5,769 nt of DNA, taken from assembly GCA_003218785.1 (NCBI GenBank), contig QHOM01000126.1, positions 1-5,769 on the forward strand, given 5' to 3'. The notes beneath the pieces are model-generated. The model searched no databases. It saw only the letters and a list, made by a program, of their open reading frames with translations, and was not told the origin of the DNA. This DNA is from Verrucomicrobiota bacterium. Its GTDB lineage: Bacteria; Verrucomicrobiota; Verrucomicrobiia; Chthoniobacterales; UBA10450. Below, in pieces: positions 1 to 5,769 of this stretch. The position numbers and the translations under genes were made by a program. The number at the start of each line of letters is the position of its first letter. Position 1 is the stretch's first letter.

Positions 1-483
1 ATCAGAAGCGAGAACAAGTCTTCGAGATAACTCGCGGCAGCGTCGTAGAACACTCACAGCATCTTGATCGCTGAAATGATGGAGCACGAGCGTGCAAAGC
101 ACGATGTCGTAGGCTGCAGCGGGCTTCCATTCCAGGATGTCCGCGTCGATGTACGAAATTTCGGGATAACCGGCGCTCAATTCTCGGGCGATGTCCACCG
201 TGGCCGATTGCCGGTCCACTGCATCAATCTCGACCAGTGCGCCAATCGCTCTGGAATGATTAATGATGAGCCGCGGGATATCGCCCGATCCAGTGGCAAG
301 ATCGACAATGCGCAGCCGCGCGCCCGGTTTTATCCAACGGCGAATAAAGCCCAAAACCAAGCGATAGCTTCCGAACCAGCGATTGAGTTGCCGAATACGC
401 TCCAGGTCTCGCTCCAACTCGGCAGAGACCTGCTGCGGGCGATCCATCATTTCCAGCACCGCCGGATAGAAGCTTCGCTTCAT
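1..483 (-). CDS. Class I SAM-dependent methyltransferase, C-terminus cut off by the window edge
   Basis: The frame is open from an ATG at 483 to the first base of the window (161 codons, no stop), so the C-terminal part is missing; proteins of this kind usually run to about 220-240 residues. The N-terminus reads MKRSFYPAVLEMMDRPQ. A Rossmann methyltransferase fold follows: motif I IVDLATGSGDIP (59-70) for SAM binding, an acidic strand end EIDAVDRQ (85-92) for the SAM ribose, DADILEW (113-119), and YDIVLCTLVLHHFSD (125-139), typical of the UbiE/Methyltransf_11 group. The substrate cannot be read from the sequence; small-molecule or lipid-quinone-like acceptors are usual for the wider family. 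It is the third gene of the leftward operon, 19 nt after the cupin stop. There is no good Shine-Dalgarno; the nearest purine run (GAGG, 504-501) is 17 nt away and lies in a hairpin. No ATG, GTG or TTG lies in frame between the cupin stop and this ATG. Confidence 0.88.
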   Translation of the reverse strand, partial: MKRSFYPAVLEMMDRPQQVSAELERDLERIRQLNRWFGSYRLVLGFIRRWIKPGARLRIVDLATGSGDIPRLIINHSRAIGALVEIDAVDRQSATVDIARELSAGYPEISYIDADILEWKPAAAYDIVLCTLVLHHFSDQDAVSVLRRCRELSRRLVLASD

Positions 484-490
484 AAGGTAG

Positions 491-512
491 GGGCGATTGA
501 CCTCAATCGCCC
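491..512 (-). promoter_or_regulatory. Perfect 10-bp inverted repeat on the cupin stop codon, upstream of the methyltransferase start
   Basis: On the minus strand the arms are GGGCGATTGA and TCAATCGCCC, separated by GG, and they pair perfectly. The left arm contains the last sense codons and the TGA stop of the cupin gene; the right arm ends 7 nt before the ATG of the methyltransferase. As RNA it would form a stem of about 9 bp with a tetraloop. It is followed by CTACCTT rather than a T run, so it is not a standard intrinsic terminator. It could lower or couple translation of the methyltransferase, or act as an mRNA processing or stability element. The pairing is seen directly; the function is inferred. 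Confidence 0.5.
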
Positions 513-1279
513 GTGGGCGGTTCGGGTGAACCGCTCCTAGCTAAAAACCTCTCCCAGGATTCGGGCAATTCTGCAGTTTCGATTTCGCTCGCGATGCGCC
601 CCTCGAATTCCGAATGAAAAACGGTGCTCGTCCCGTAAACCATGATGACGTCTTCCGAGCCTTCCGCCCGAATGGCGTGCGCCACGCCCGGTGGAATTAC
701 GATGCCGACGTTGTTGTTACCGCGATGATTGTCGCCATCGGCAAAGAAACGCATGATGCGTTTGGGAAGTCCGGCGCGGACATCGCACAGAATTATCTCC
801 GCGCGACCCTGCAAAAAAAACATAACATCCCATTGCTCGTCGTCGTAACAGCGCAGTGAATAATTATCCGACTCATCGATAAACAAGCGCCGCAACCAAT
901 CCGCTGCGGCACCATCTTCTGGAATGCTGGGCGGATGCACATGGAAACCTTTTGCGGTGTGCGCAAACATCCGCGCAGCCGACCATTGCTTCGGCCAGAG
1001 GCCAATCTGCGCGAGAATGCCTTCTTCGCGCCGCACAAATTCGCCAAAGGATCCCCGGTGACGCTGGGGGTGAATCTTTCGCGAGAAGATTTCCACCCCC
1101 GGGATCCAGGCCTCCTGTACCTCGCGCTTGTTCCGGTCCGCAGCCACAAGTTCACTTGCATCCACAGCTCCTTCCGACAGCTCGTGCGCAAATGATGCCG
1201 TACGGTAATTACGCATACTCAGTGCGTTCCGTGCACCAGTATCGATGCCCTCCCAGAGATTCTTTTCACGCTTACTCAT
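503..1279 (-). CDS. RmlC-like cupin, dTDP-4-dehydrorhamnose 3,5-epimerase family protein
   Basis: A 258-aa predicted soluble protein with no signal peptide. Residues 60-228 fit the RmlC double-stranded beta-helix: PGVEIFSRKI and HRGSFGEF (60-81) match the start of the epimerase fold, TAKGFHVHP (108-116) sits where RmlC has LRGLHYQ, so His113 would be the catalytic base, IPPGVAH (195-201) matches IPEGFAH, and VYGTSTVFHSEFEG (214-227) matches the strand with the RmlC acid Tyr, retained here as Tyr215. The C-terminal S-x-K-D segment that supplies the Asp of the His-Asp pair is not recognisable, and about 55 extra residues precede the fold. It may epimerise a nucleotide-linked 4-keto sugar, or be a diverged isomerase or binding protein. 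The ATG is 1 nt after the glycosyltransferase stop (TAA-A-ATG), with a weak GGA five bases upstream, so translation is probably coupled. An eight-T run (820-813) lies in codons 153-156. Confidence 0.75.
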   Translation of the reverse strand: MSKREKNLWEGIDTGARNALSMRNYRTASFAHELSEGAVDASELVAADRNKREVQEAWIPGVEIFSRKIHPQRHRGSFGEFVRREEGILAQIGLWPKQWSAARMFAHTAKGFHVHPPSIPEDGAAADWLRRLFIDESDNYSLRCYDDEQWDVMFFLQGRAEIILCDVRAGLPKRIMRFFADGDNHRGNNNVGIVIPPGVAHAIRAEGSEDVIMVYGTSTVFHSEFEGRIASEIETAELPESWERFLARSGSPEPPTGD

Positions 1280-1280
1280 T

Positions 1281-3716
1281 TTAATCCAAACGGCGGTCTT
1301 CCTTGCCTAATGAGAAATTGGCGGCTTCGCGAGAAAGATTTGGGTTGTAATAGGGGTCCCGCTGCAAATCGCCTGACCAGCGTTCCCGCATAATTGCATC
1401 GCCGGGCGGGTCGATCTTATCATGGTGCGGTTCGTGGCAGTAAAGTTTTGCAAAAGGAGTGTAAACAATCAGATAACCTGCCCGCCGGATTTTGAGGCAA
1501 AGATCGATATCGGCAAGCGATTCCGTCAGGCCTTCATCCAATCCGCCTACTGCCTGAAAAACTTCGCGACGCGTCAGCATGCACGCGCCGGACACTGCGC
1601 TGCAGTTGCGGGTTATCTGCAACTGGCGATTTGCCCCCGGATGTTCCCCCGGAAAATCACGAAAAGCCGGTTGCGCAATTCCAGCGATACCAAGAACAAT
1701 CCCGGCGTGTTCAATCGTGTCGTTCGGATTCAGTAATCGCGCGCCAACTGCGCCAACTTCCGGCCGCTGGATATGCTCGGCCATTATTGTCAGCCAGTCG
1801 CTCTCGATTATTTCCACGTCACCGTCGAAGAACAAAACCCACGGGCTAACGGTCTGTTTCACTGTGAAATTCTTAAGCGTTGAAACATTTGACGCGCCTG
1901 ACACGCGTAGCAGCCGATGTGATACGCGCGAGAAATAAGCATGCGCGTCGGGGGATTGGCTGTCACCTCGGACGACAACGATCTCGTAGTTCGGATAGTT
2001 GGTTCTGGTTGTCAGGCTTTCGATGCACCGTTCGAGCGACTCCGAATCGCGGTGGCTCGGAATGACGATTGAAATTTTTCTCGCCTTCAATAGCTCGCGC
2101 CTGACGCAGAAGGCGTGGGTGCGCCAATCCACCGTGACATGCGCGGGCTCGCCGCGACGCTTCAGGTGATCTTCAATGGCAAGCCGCGAGGCTTCGAGTT
2201 GACGGGGTTTTTGCCGGACGCTGATGGCGCTGGAGTCTGCGCTACGCCGCCAATGATATAACACCCGCGGAATATGATGAATCCGCTTGGTCTGCTCGAT
2301 GACACGAAGAAAAAGGTCGTAATCCTGGGCGCTGTCGAATTCTGAACGGAATCCGCCGACTTTCTGAACAATCTCGCGTCGCATCGCCGTCAAATGGCCG
2401 ACGTAATTGTAGGACAGAAAAAAATCGGGCGACCAATCAGGCTTGAACAAGGGTGCCTCATACCCATCTTCCGCCAGTTTATCTTCGTCCGAATAAATCA
2501 TTTCGGCGTCGCGATGCGTCTGCAAAAGTTTCGCAATTTGAAAAAGTGCGTCCGGTTCAAGCACGTCGTCGTGATCGAGAACCACGACCCATTCGCCTCG
2601 AGCGAGCGCGAGCGCCTGATTTGAAGCGGCAGAAATGCCTGCGTGTTTCCCGACTTTTCCGAGAATGATACGCTGGTCGCGTGCGGCCAAAGCGGGCAAA
2701 GCCTCCAGCAAATCCGTGGCGCTTGATCCATCGTCAATTAAAAGGAGCTCCCAGCTCTCGTAAGCCTGCGCAAGCACTGACTCGAGAGCTTCTTCAAGTC
2801 GCTGCACGGGTGTATCAAAGACAGGCGTGATCACACTAATCAGCGGTTGAAAAGCAAACGCCCCCGCCTCATGCCGCATTCGCTCCAGATCGCTCGCACT
2901 CGCCCGGTGCCGCTCGAACCACTCTTGGTACGCAGTTGGAGCGGCCGATCGGGTGAACTTTGCAGGACGCGGGTGCAGTTTTTTCCGGATGGCTTTCACG
3001 AGCTTTTCCGGGAGACGATAGGGCGCCAGCAACACTTGACCGATCCTGCGCTCGGGGGATTTGCGCAGCATCTGTCTCTGCTCTTTTAACGACTTCAGTT
3101 CGCGCCGGTATTCTTTTAGCTTGAGCAATTTCTCCTCGAGCGCGGCGATGTGGCGATGCGCGGCTTCTAATTCGGACCCGCGGATCTCGTGGATCCGCTG
3201 CATGGCGCCCAAGTGCGTGTTGAGTCTCGCGAGAGCCGTCTCCACCGCTGGAATTAGCGTATCGGAAGTTTCGTTCGGTTGGCGCCGGAGACGTATGGCG
3301 GTCGCATCCAATTCGTTCGGATCCCATTTGTAATCAGGCAGCAACCCGAATCGCCGAAAACATTCGACGAGTTGCGGACGCCGTTTGCTAGCGTCCGCAC
3401 CTGCAGCGGGCATTAGCACGATGTCGTCGGCACGCCGCGAGAGTTCTTCGGCCAGGCGATCGTCGTCACTGTATTCCAACGGATAAAACCAGACCGCGAT
3501 TTCAAAGTGTGCGCTGTCACCCTCCCGAAGTCTTGTAGGTAAATCGCTGGCAGATCCGAGAACAACGGCTTCCCTTCCCGTTTCGGCAAATTGCCGCTCA
3601 AGTTTCTGAGGGTCTGCGCCGATAACGAGAAATTGGCCCCGTTCGAACTTCCGCGAGATAACGCGCGCGAAATCAGGACGAAAGGAATGGAAAGACGATT
3701 GCAACACCGCGCACAT
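1281..3716 (-). CDS. Tandem GT2 glycosyltransferase with degenerate methyltransferase-like N-terminus and coiled coil
   Basis: An 811-aa predicted cytoplasmic protein, first gene of the leftward operon. Residues about 24-145 resemble the small methyltransferase domain often attached to bacterial GT2 proteins: FLVIGADPQ where a SAM loop would be, and DDIVLMP followed by a segment ending LDATAIRLRRQ; the G-x-G-x-G SAM motif is missing. Residues 180-220 form a charged coiled coil. The first GT2 domain (about 290-490) has SVITPVF, the DDGSS nucleotide-binding site (328-332), DHDD as the metal-binding DxD (381-384) and AQDYDLFLRV (463-472). The second (about 547-765) has SIVIPSH, a weaker nucleotide site, DGD (631-633), SGACMLTRREVF (709-720) and DIDLCLKIRRAGY (736-748), as in rhamnosyltransferase-like GT2s. 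It probably adds sugars to a surface polysaccharide or O-antigen; donor and acceptor are unknown. The ATG at 3716 overlaps a perfect TATAAT, so GTG (codon 4) or TTG (codon 5) are alternative starts. Confidence 0.9.
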   Translation of the reverse strand: MCAVLQSSFHSFRPDFARVISRKFERGQFLVIGADPQKLERQFAETGREAVVLGSASDLPTRLREGDSAHFEIAVWFYPLEYSDDDRLAEELSRRADDIVLMPAAGADASKRRPQLVECFRRFGLLPDYKWDPNELDATAIRLRRQPNETSDTLIPAVETALARLNTHLGAMQRIHEIRGSELEAAHRHIAALEEKLLKLKEYRRELKSLKEQRQMLRKSPERRIGQVLLAPYRLPEKLVKAIRKKLHPRPAKFTRSAAPTAYQEWFERHRASASDLERMRHEAGAFAFQPLISVITPVFDTPVQRLEEALESVLAQAYESWELLLIDDGSSATDLLEALPALAARDQRIILGKVGKHAGISAASNQALALARGEWVVVLDHDDVLEPDALFQIAKLLQTHRDAEMIYSDEDKLAEDGYEAPLFKPDWSPDFFLSYNYVGHLTAMRREIVQKVGGFRSEFDSAQDYDLFLRVIEQTKRIHHIPRVLYHWRRSADSSAISVRQKPRQLEASRLAIEDHLKRRGEPAHVTVDWRTHAFCVRRELLKARKISIVIPSHRDSESLERCIESLTTRTNYPNYEIVVVRGDSQSPDAHAYFSRVSHRLLRVSGASNVSTLKNFTVKQTVSPWVLFFDGDVEIIESDWLTIMAEHIQRPEVGAVGARLLNPNDTIEHAGIVLGIAGIAQPAFRDFPGEHPGANRQLQITRNCSAVSGACMLTRREVFQAVGGLDEGLTESLADIDLCLKIRRAGYLIVYTPFAKLYCHEPHHDKIDPPGDAIMRERWSGDLQRDPYYNPNLSREAANFSLGKEDRRLD

Positions 3717-3744
3717 TATATTGGTTGAAGCAAGGCGCAGGCAA
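3715..3744 (-). promoter_or_regulatory. Candidate sigma-70-like promoter for the leftward operon
   Basis: On the minus strand a perfect TATAAT occupies 3720-3715, with TTGCCT (3744-3739, four of six matches to TTGACA) 18 bp upstream. The predicted transcription start is near 3708, inside the open frame. The hexamer shares its last two bases with the ATG at 3716. If it is used, that ATG is not in the mRNA and translation would begin at GTG 3707 or TTG 3704, almost leaderless. A chance match cannot be excluded. Confidence 0.4.
3717..3722 (+). promoter_or_regulatory. Candidate -10 element of the rightward gene, overlapping the opposite -10
   Basis: TATATT (five of six matches to TATAAT) lies on the plus strand and overlaps the minus-strand TATAAT by four bases. 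It would start transcription near 3729, giving a leader of about 56 nt before the ATG at 3785. No good -35 hexamer is found at 16-18 bp (the sequence there reads GACGAT), so the call is weak. Confidence 0.25.
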
Positions 3745-3759
3745 ATTTACCCTGCCGCC
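3734..3759. promoter_or_regulatory. Imperfect dyad in the divergent intergenic region, possible operator
   Basis: GGCGCAGG (3734-3741) and CCTG-C-CGCC (3751-3759) are inverted copies with one unpaired C, flanking CAAATTTAC, whose centre AAATTT is itself self-complementary. It lies between the two start codons and overlaps the proposed -35 of the leftward promoter, where a repressor or activator could affect both units. No known operator was recognised; the rest of the 68-bp gap holds nothing further that I can support. Confidence 0.25.
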
Positions 3760-3784
3760 CTCCCGCGACACTGACCGATCCTGC

Positions 3785-5769
3785 ATGCTCGATTTTATCG
3801 TTTATTTTCTTTATCGCTCCGGATCGGCGATCGCCAGGGCTTTGCCATTGCCGCTTCTCTTTATCCTCGGAGAATGTCTTGGGTTTTGTGCCTGGATCGT
3901 TCTCGGAAAATATCGGCGCCTGGCACAGCGCAACGTTGCCATCGCATTTGGAAATGAAAAATCGCTTGGGGAATTGCGTCGCCTTGTCCGCCGCCATTTT
4001 CAGAGGCTGGGCGCGAATCTCTTGTGCAGCATCAAGCTCACCGCAATGCAGCTGGAAAAAATGGCGATACGAATCGAGGCGGAAAATCTGGATTTTATCC
4101 ATCGAGAATTGCGCGCAGGCCGTCCGGTTGTGCTGATCCTTAGCCATCTCGCAAATTGGGAGTTATTCGCGCACATCCTGCCGAAATACATCGGCTACGT
4201 CAGAAACAGCACCATCTATCAAAGGCTGGGCAACCGCTTCATCGATGAACACGTGCGTCGCGTACGCAGACGCGCCGGAGTCGAGATGTTCGACCGCAAG
4301 GAAGGATTCGACCAAGCAATTAAATTACTTCGCGGCGGCGGCGCCATTGGTATTCTGAGCGATCAACATGCCGGCGATCACGGCGTGTGGGTGCCATTCT
4401 TCGGCCGCCTTGCATCGACGTCACCGCTCCCAGCCTTGCTGGCGAAACGCACCCGCGCGGCACTGATTGGCGTGGCGATCTACACGGAGAAACGCGCGCG
4501 CTGGCGGATCGTTGTTTCGCCGGCGTTGGAAGACAACCAGGAATCGGCGGGATCGCTTTGCGCAAAAACAAATCAAGTGATCGAACAGCAAATCCGTCGC
4601 GCGCCGGAAGATTGGTTTTGGGTGCATAATCGCTGGAAAACGCCTCAGCCTAATTTTCTTCTGGCGAGATATAAACGCAGCGTCTATTTGCCGCCCCGTC
4701 TTTCGGCTCGAAATTTGAAGCCATTCCGAATTCTCATTCGCTCAAGCAACTGGCTCGGCGACGCTGTAATGAGCGTGCCGGCGGTCCACGCGATCAAAAA
4801 TGGGCGCCCCGATGTGCGCATTACGATCGCTGCGCCTTTGAAGATCGCGGCGATGTGGAAACTGGTTCCGGAAGCGGACGTGATTTTCCCTCCTACGGGC
4901 AATTCACTCCTCGCGGCCGTCCGCTCGCTTCGGCGGCAATCCAGCTTTGATGCCGCGATTCTCTTCCCAAATTCGTTGCGTGTTGCGCTTGAATCCTGGC
5001 TCAGCGGTATTACGCGCCGGATTGGTTACCGCGGCCATTCGCGTAACTGGCTGCTCAACCAAATCATCCCCGAGCCACCGCGGCGCGGCCCGCTCGAACA
5101 TCAATCTGCTCGTTATCTCCGAATCGCCCGGGAATGTGGCGCGGTAACGGAACAATCGCTGGGAAAAAAAGCGCCCGACGCTCAACGCTCAACGCTCAAC
5201 GCTCAATTGGCGGATTCCAATCAACTATCAACTATCGGCGATCAACTTCTCAAACTCGGTCTCTCGCCAGGCGCCGAATACGGACCGGCCAAACGCTGGT
5301 TGCCGGAGCGGTTCGCTGAGGCCGCCGCAACAGTTGCCGCGCAATCGCCCGTGCAATGGATTTTGTTCGGAACAAAAAACGACGCGGTAGTCGGCGAGCA
5401 GATCGCGACTGCGCTCGGCGACTCCTGCATAAATCGGATCGGGCAGACTACGCTCGATCAACTTATCGACGAGCTGCGCCAGTGCCATCTGCTGCTGACG
5501 AACGATACCGGCACCATGCATCTCGCAGCTTTGCTCGGGGTATCAACAGTCGCGATCTTTGGTTCGACCGAGCCCCGGCTCACTAGTCCTCTCGGCGATC
5601 GCCACATAGTTCTGCGACATCATGTCGAATGCAGCCCGTGCTTCCTGCGCAAATGCCCAATTGATTTCCGCTGCATGAAAGCAGTCAGCGTCCAGGAAGT
5701 CGTCGACGCCGTGATGTCGATCTTGCAACTCGCCCCAATCCCGCAGGCGCGGGAAAAGGATCGGGTGTA
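3785..5769 (+). CDS. LpxL-type lipid A acyltransferase fused to WaaF-type heptosyltransferase (GT9), 3' end at window edge
   Basis: The frame is open for 661 codons to the window edge, where the next codon begins TA. Residues 1-298 are a lipid A acyltransferase of the LpxL/HtrB family: a hydrophobic N-terminus (about 5-41) for inner-membrane attachment, the HX4E motif in SHLANWELF (His121, Glu126), DQHAGDHGVWVPFFG (193-207) and DWFWVHNRWKT (276-286). After a linker of about 26 residues, residues 313-655 are a GT9 heptosyltransferase: ILIRSSNWLGDAVMS (Asp326 fits the catalytic Asp of the WaaC/WaaF N-lobe), PGAEYGPAKRW (495-505), NDTGTMHLAA (573-582), IFGSTEPR (591-598) and conserved cysteines 616, 619, 624 and 630. 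It would acylate lipid A and add ADP-heptose-derived heptose to the inner core on the cytoplasmic face. The start is chosen because MLDFIVYFLYRSG suits the family; there is no Shine-Dalgarno, and TTG at 3725 is an unlikely alternative. A heptanucleotide array interrupts the GT9 inter-lobe linker. Confidence 0.9.
   Translation, partial: MLDFIVYFLYRSGSAIARALPLPLLFILGECLGFCAWIVLGKYRRLAQRNVAIAFGNEKSLGELRRLVRRHFQRLGANLLCSIKLTAMQLEKMAIRIEAENLDFIHRELRAGRPVVLILSHLANWELFAHILPKYIGYVRNSTIYQRLGNRFIDEHVRRVRRRAGVEMFDRKEGFDQAIKLLRGGGAIGILSDQHAGDHGVWVPFFGRLASTSPLPALLAKRTRAALIGVAIYTEKRARWRIVVSPALEDNQESAGSLCAKTNQVIEQQIRRAPEDWFWVHNRWKTPQPNFLLARYKRSVYLPPRLSARNLKPFRILIRSSNWLGDAVMSVPAVHAIKNGRPDVRITIAAPLKIAAMWKLVPEADVIFPPTGNSLLAAVRSLRRQSSFDAAILFPNSLRVALESWLSGITRRIGYRGHSRNWLLNQIIPEPPRRGPLEHQSARYLRIARECGAVTEQSLGKKAPDAQRSTLNAQLADSNQLSTIGDQLLKLGLSPGAEYGPAKRWLPERFAEAAATVAAQSPVQWILFGTKNDAVVGEQIATALGDSCINRIGQTTLDQLIDELRQCHLLLTNDTGTMHLAALLGVSTVAIFGSTEPRLTSPLGDRHIVLRHHVECSPCFLRKCPIDFRCMKAVSVQEVVDAVMSILQLAPIPQAREKDRV
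5178..5247 (+). repeat. Heptanucleotide tandem array, ten units in one register, inside the coding sequence
   Basis: Read in sevens from 5178, the units are ACGCTCA four times (5178-5205), ATTGGCG, GATTCCA, ATCAACT twice (5220-5233), ATCGGCG (5234-5240) and ATCAACT (5241-5247). The register is kept for 70 bp even where units differ. It encodes about residues 465-488, a polar segment rich in Gln, Ser, Asn and Leu between the two lobes of the GT9 domain, where family members vary in length. Gain or loss of one unit would shift the reading frame, and only changes of three units keep it. It may be a short repeat that spread into a tolerant linker, or a contingency-type switch. Confidence 0.85.

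Noticed and set aside
64..540. Plus-strand open frame of 158 codons
   Set aside because: It is antisense to the methyltransferase, whose minus-strand frame has clear SAM motifs; the plus translation shows no recognisable domain.
952..1284. Plus-strand open frame of 110 codons
   Set aside because: Shadow of the cupin gene; low-complexity composition from the opposite strand and no motif.
3180..3198. Inverted repeat GCGGATC-TCGTG-GATCCGC
   Set aside because: A 7-bp-arm dyad inside the coiled-coil coding region, away from any gene boundary; expected by chance in a sequence of this length.
3716..4147. Minus-strand open frame of 143 codons whose TAA overlaps the glycosyltransferase ATG (TAATG), looking like a coupled upstream gene
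   Set aside because: It lies antisense to the well-supported acyltransferase domain and its translation lacks any recognisable motif, so the TAATG overlap is probably coincidence.
4715..4720. Internal TTG as a separate start for the GT9 half
   Set aside because: There is no Shine-Dalgarno, no stop between the halves and no promoter-like sequence nearby, so a true fusion is the simpler reading.
5164..5170. Seven-A run just upstream of the heptamer array as a slippage site
   Set aside because: It encodes Lys-Lys in frame in the linker, is short, and no slippage motif or downstream structure was evident.

Overview
The window is a fully coding stretch of a Gram-negative envelope or surface-glycan locus. 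It holds two divergent transcription units separated by only 68 bp (3717-3784). Moderate GC, tight gene packing, weak or absent Shine-Dalgarno sequences and the protein types (a methyltransferase starting MKRSFYPAVLEMMDRPQ, an acyltransferase fused to a WaaF-type GT9, heptanucleotide repeats) suggest an environmental Verrucomicrobiota, perhaps Chthoniobacterales. That placement rests on recollection of similar proteins and is an inference.

Leftward unit (minus strand, 3716 down to 1): (i) an 811-aa glycosyltransferase with a degenerate methyltransferase-like N-terminus, a coiled coil and two tandem GT2 domains; (ii) after 1 nt, a 258-aa RmlC-like cupin of the dTDP-4-dehydrorhamnose 3,5-epimerase type; (iii) after 19 nt, a class I SAM-dependent methyltransferase whose C-terminus lies beyond the left edge. 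The short gaps indicate one operon. A perfect 10-bp inverted repeat sits on the cupin stop codon, just upstream of the methyltransferase start.

Rightward unit (plus strand, 3785 to the right edge): one long open frame joins an LpxL/HtrB-type lipid A acyltransferase (residues about 1-298) to a WaaF-type ADP-heptose:LPS heptosyltransferase (about 313-655). The last two bases of the window are TA, so the frame either stops at the next base or continues. A 70-bp array of ten heptanucleotide units lies in the linker between the two lobes of the GT9 domain. Because 7 is not a multiple of 3, a change of one unit would shift the frame.

Together the genes suggest lipid A acylation plus inner-core heptose addition on one side, and assembly or modification of a surface glycan on the other. 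The small intergenic region has overlapping -10-like hexamers on opposite strands and an imperfect dyad. No tRNA, rRNA, CRISPR array, insertion sequence or convincing intrinsic terminator was seen.
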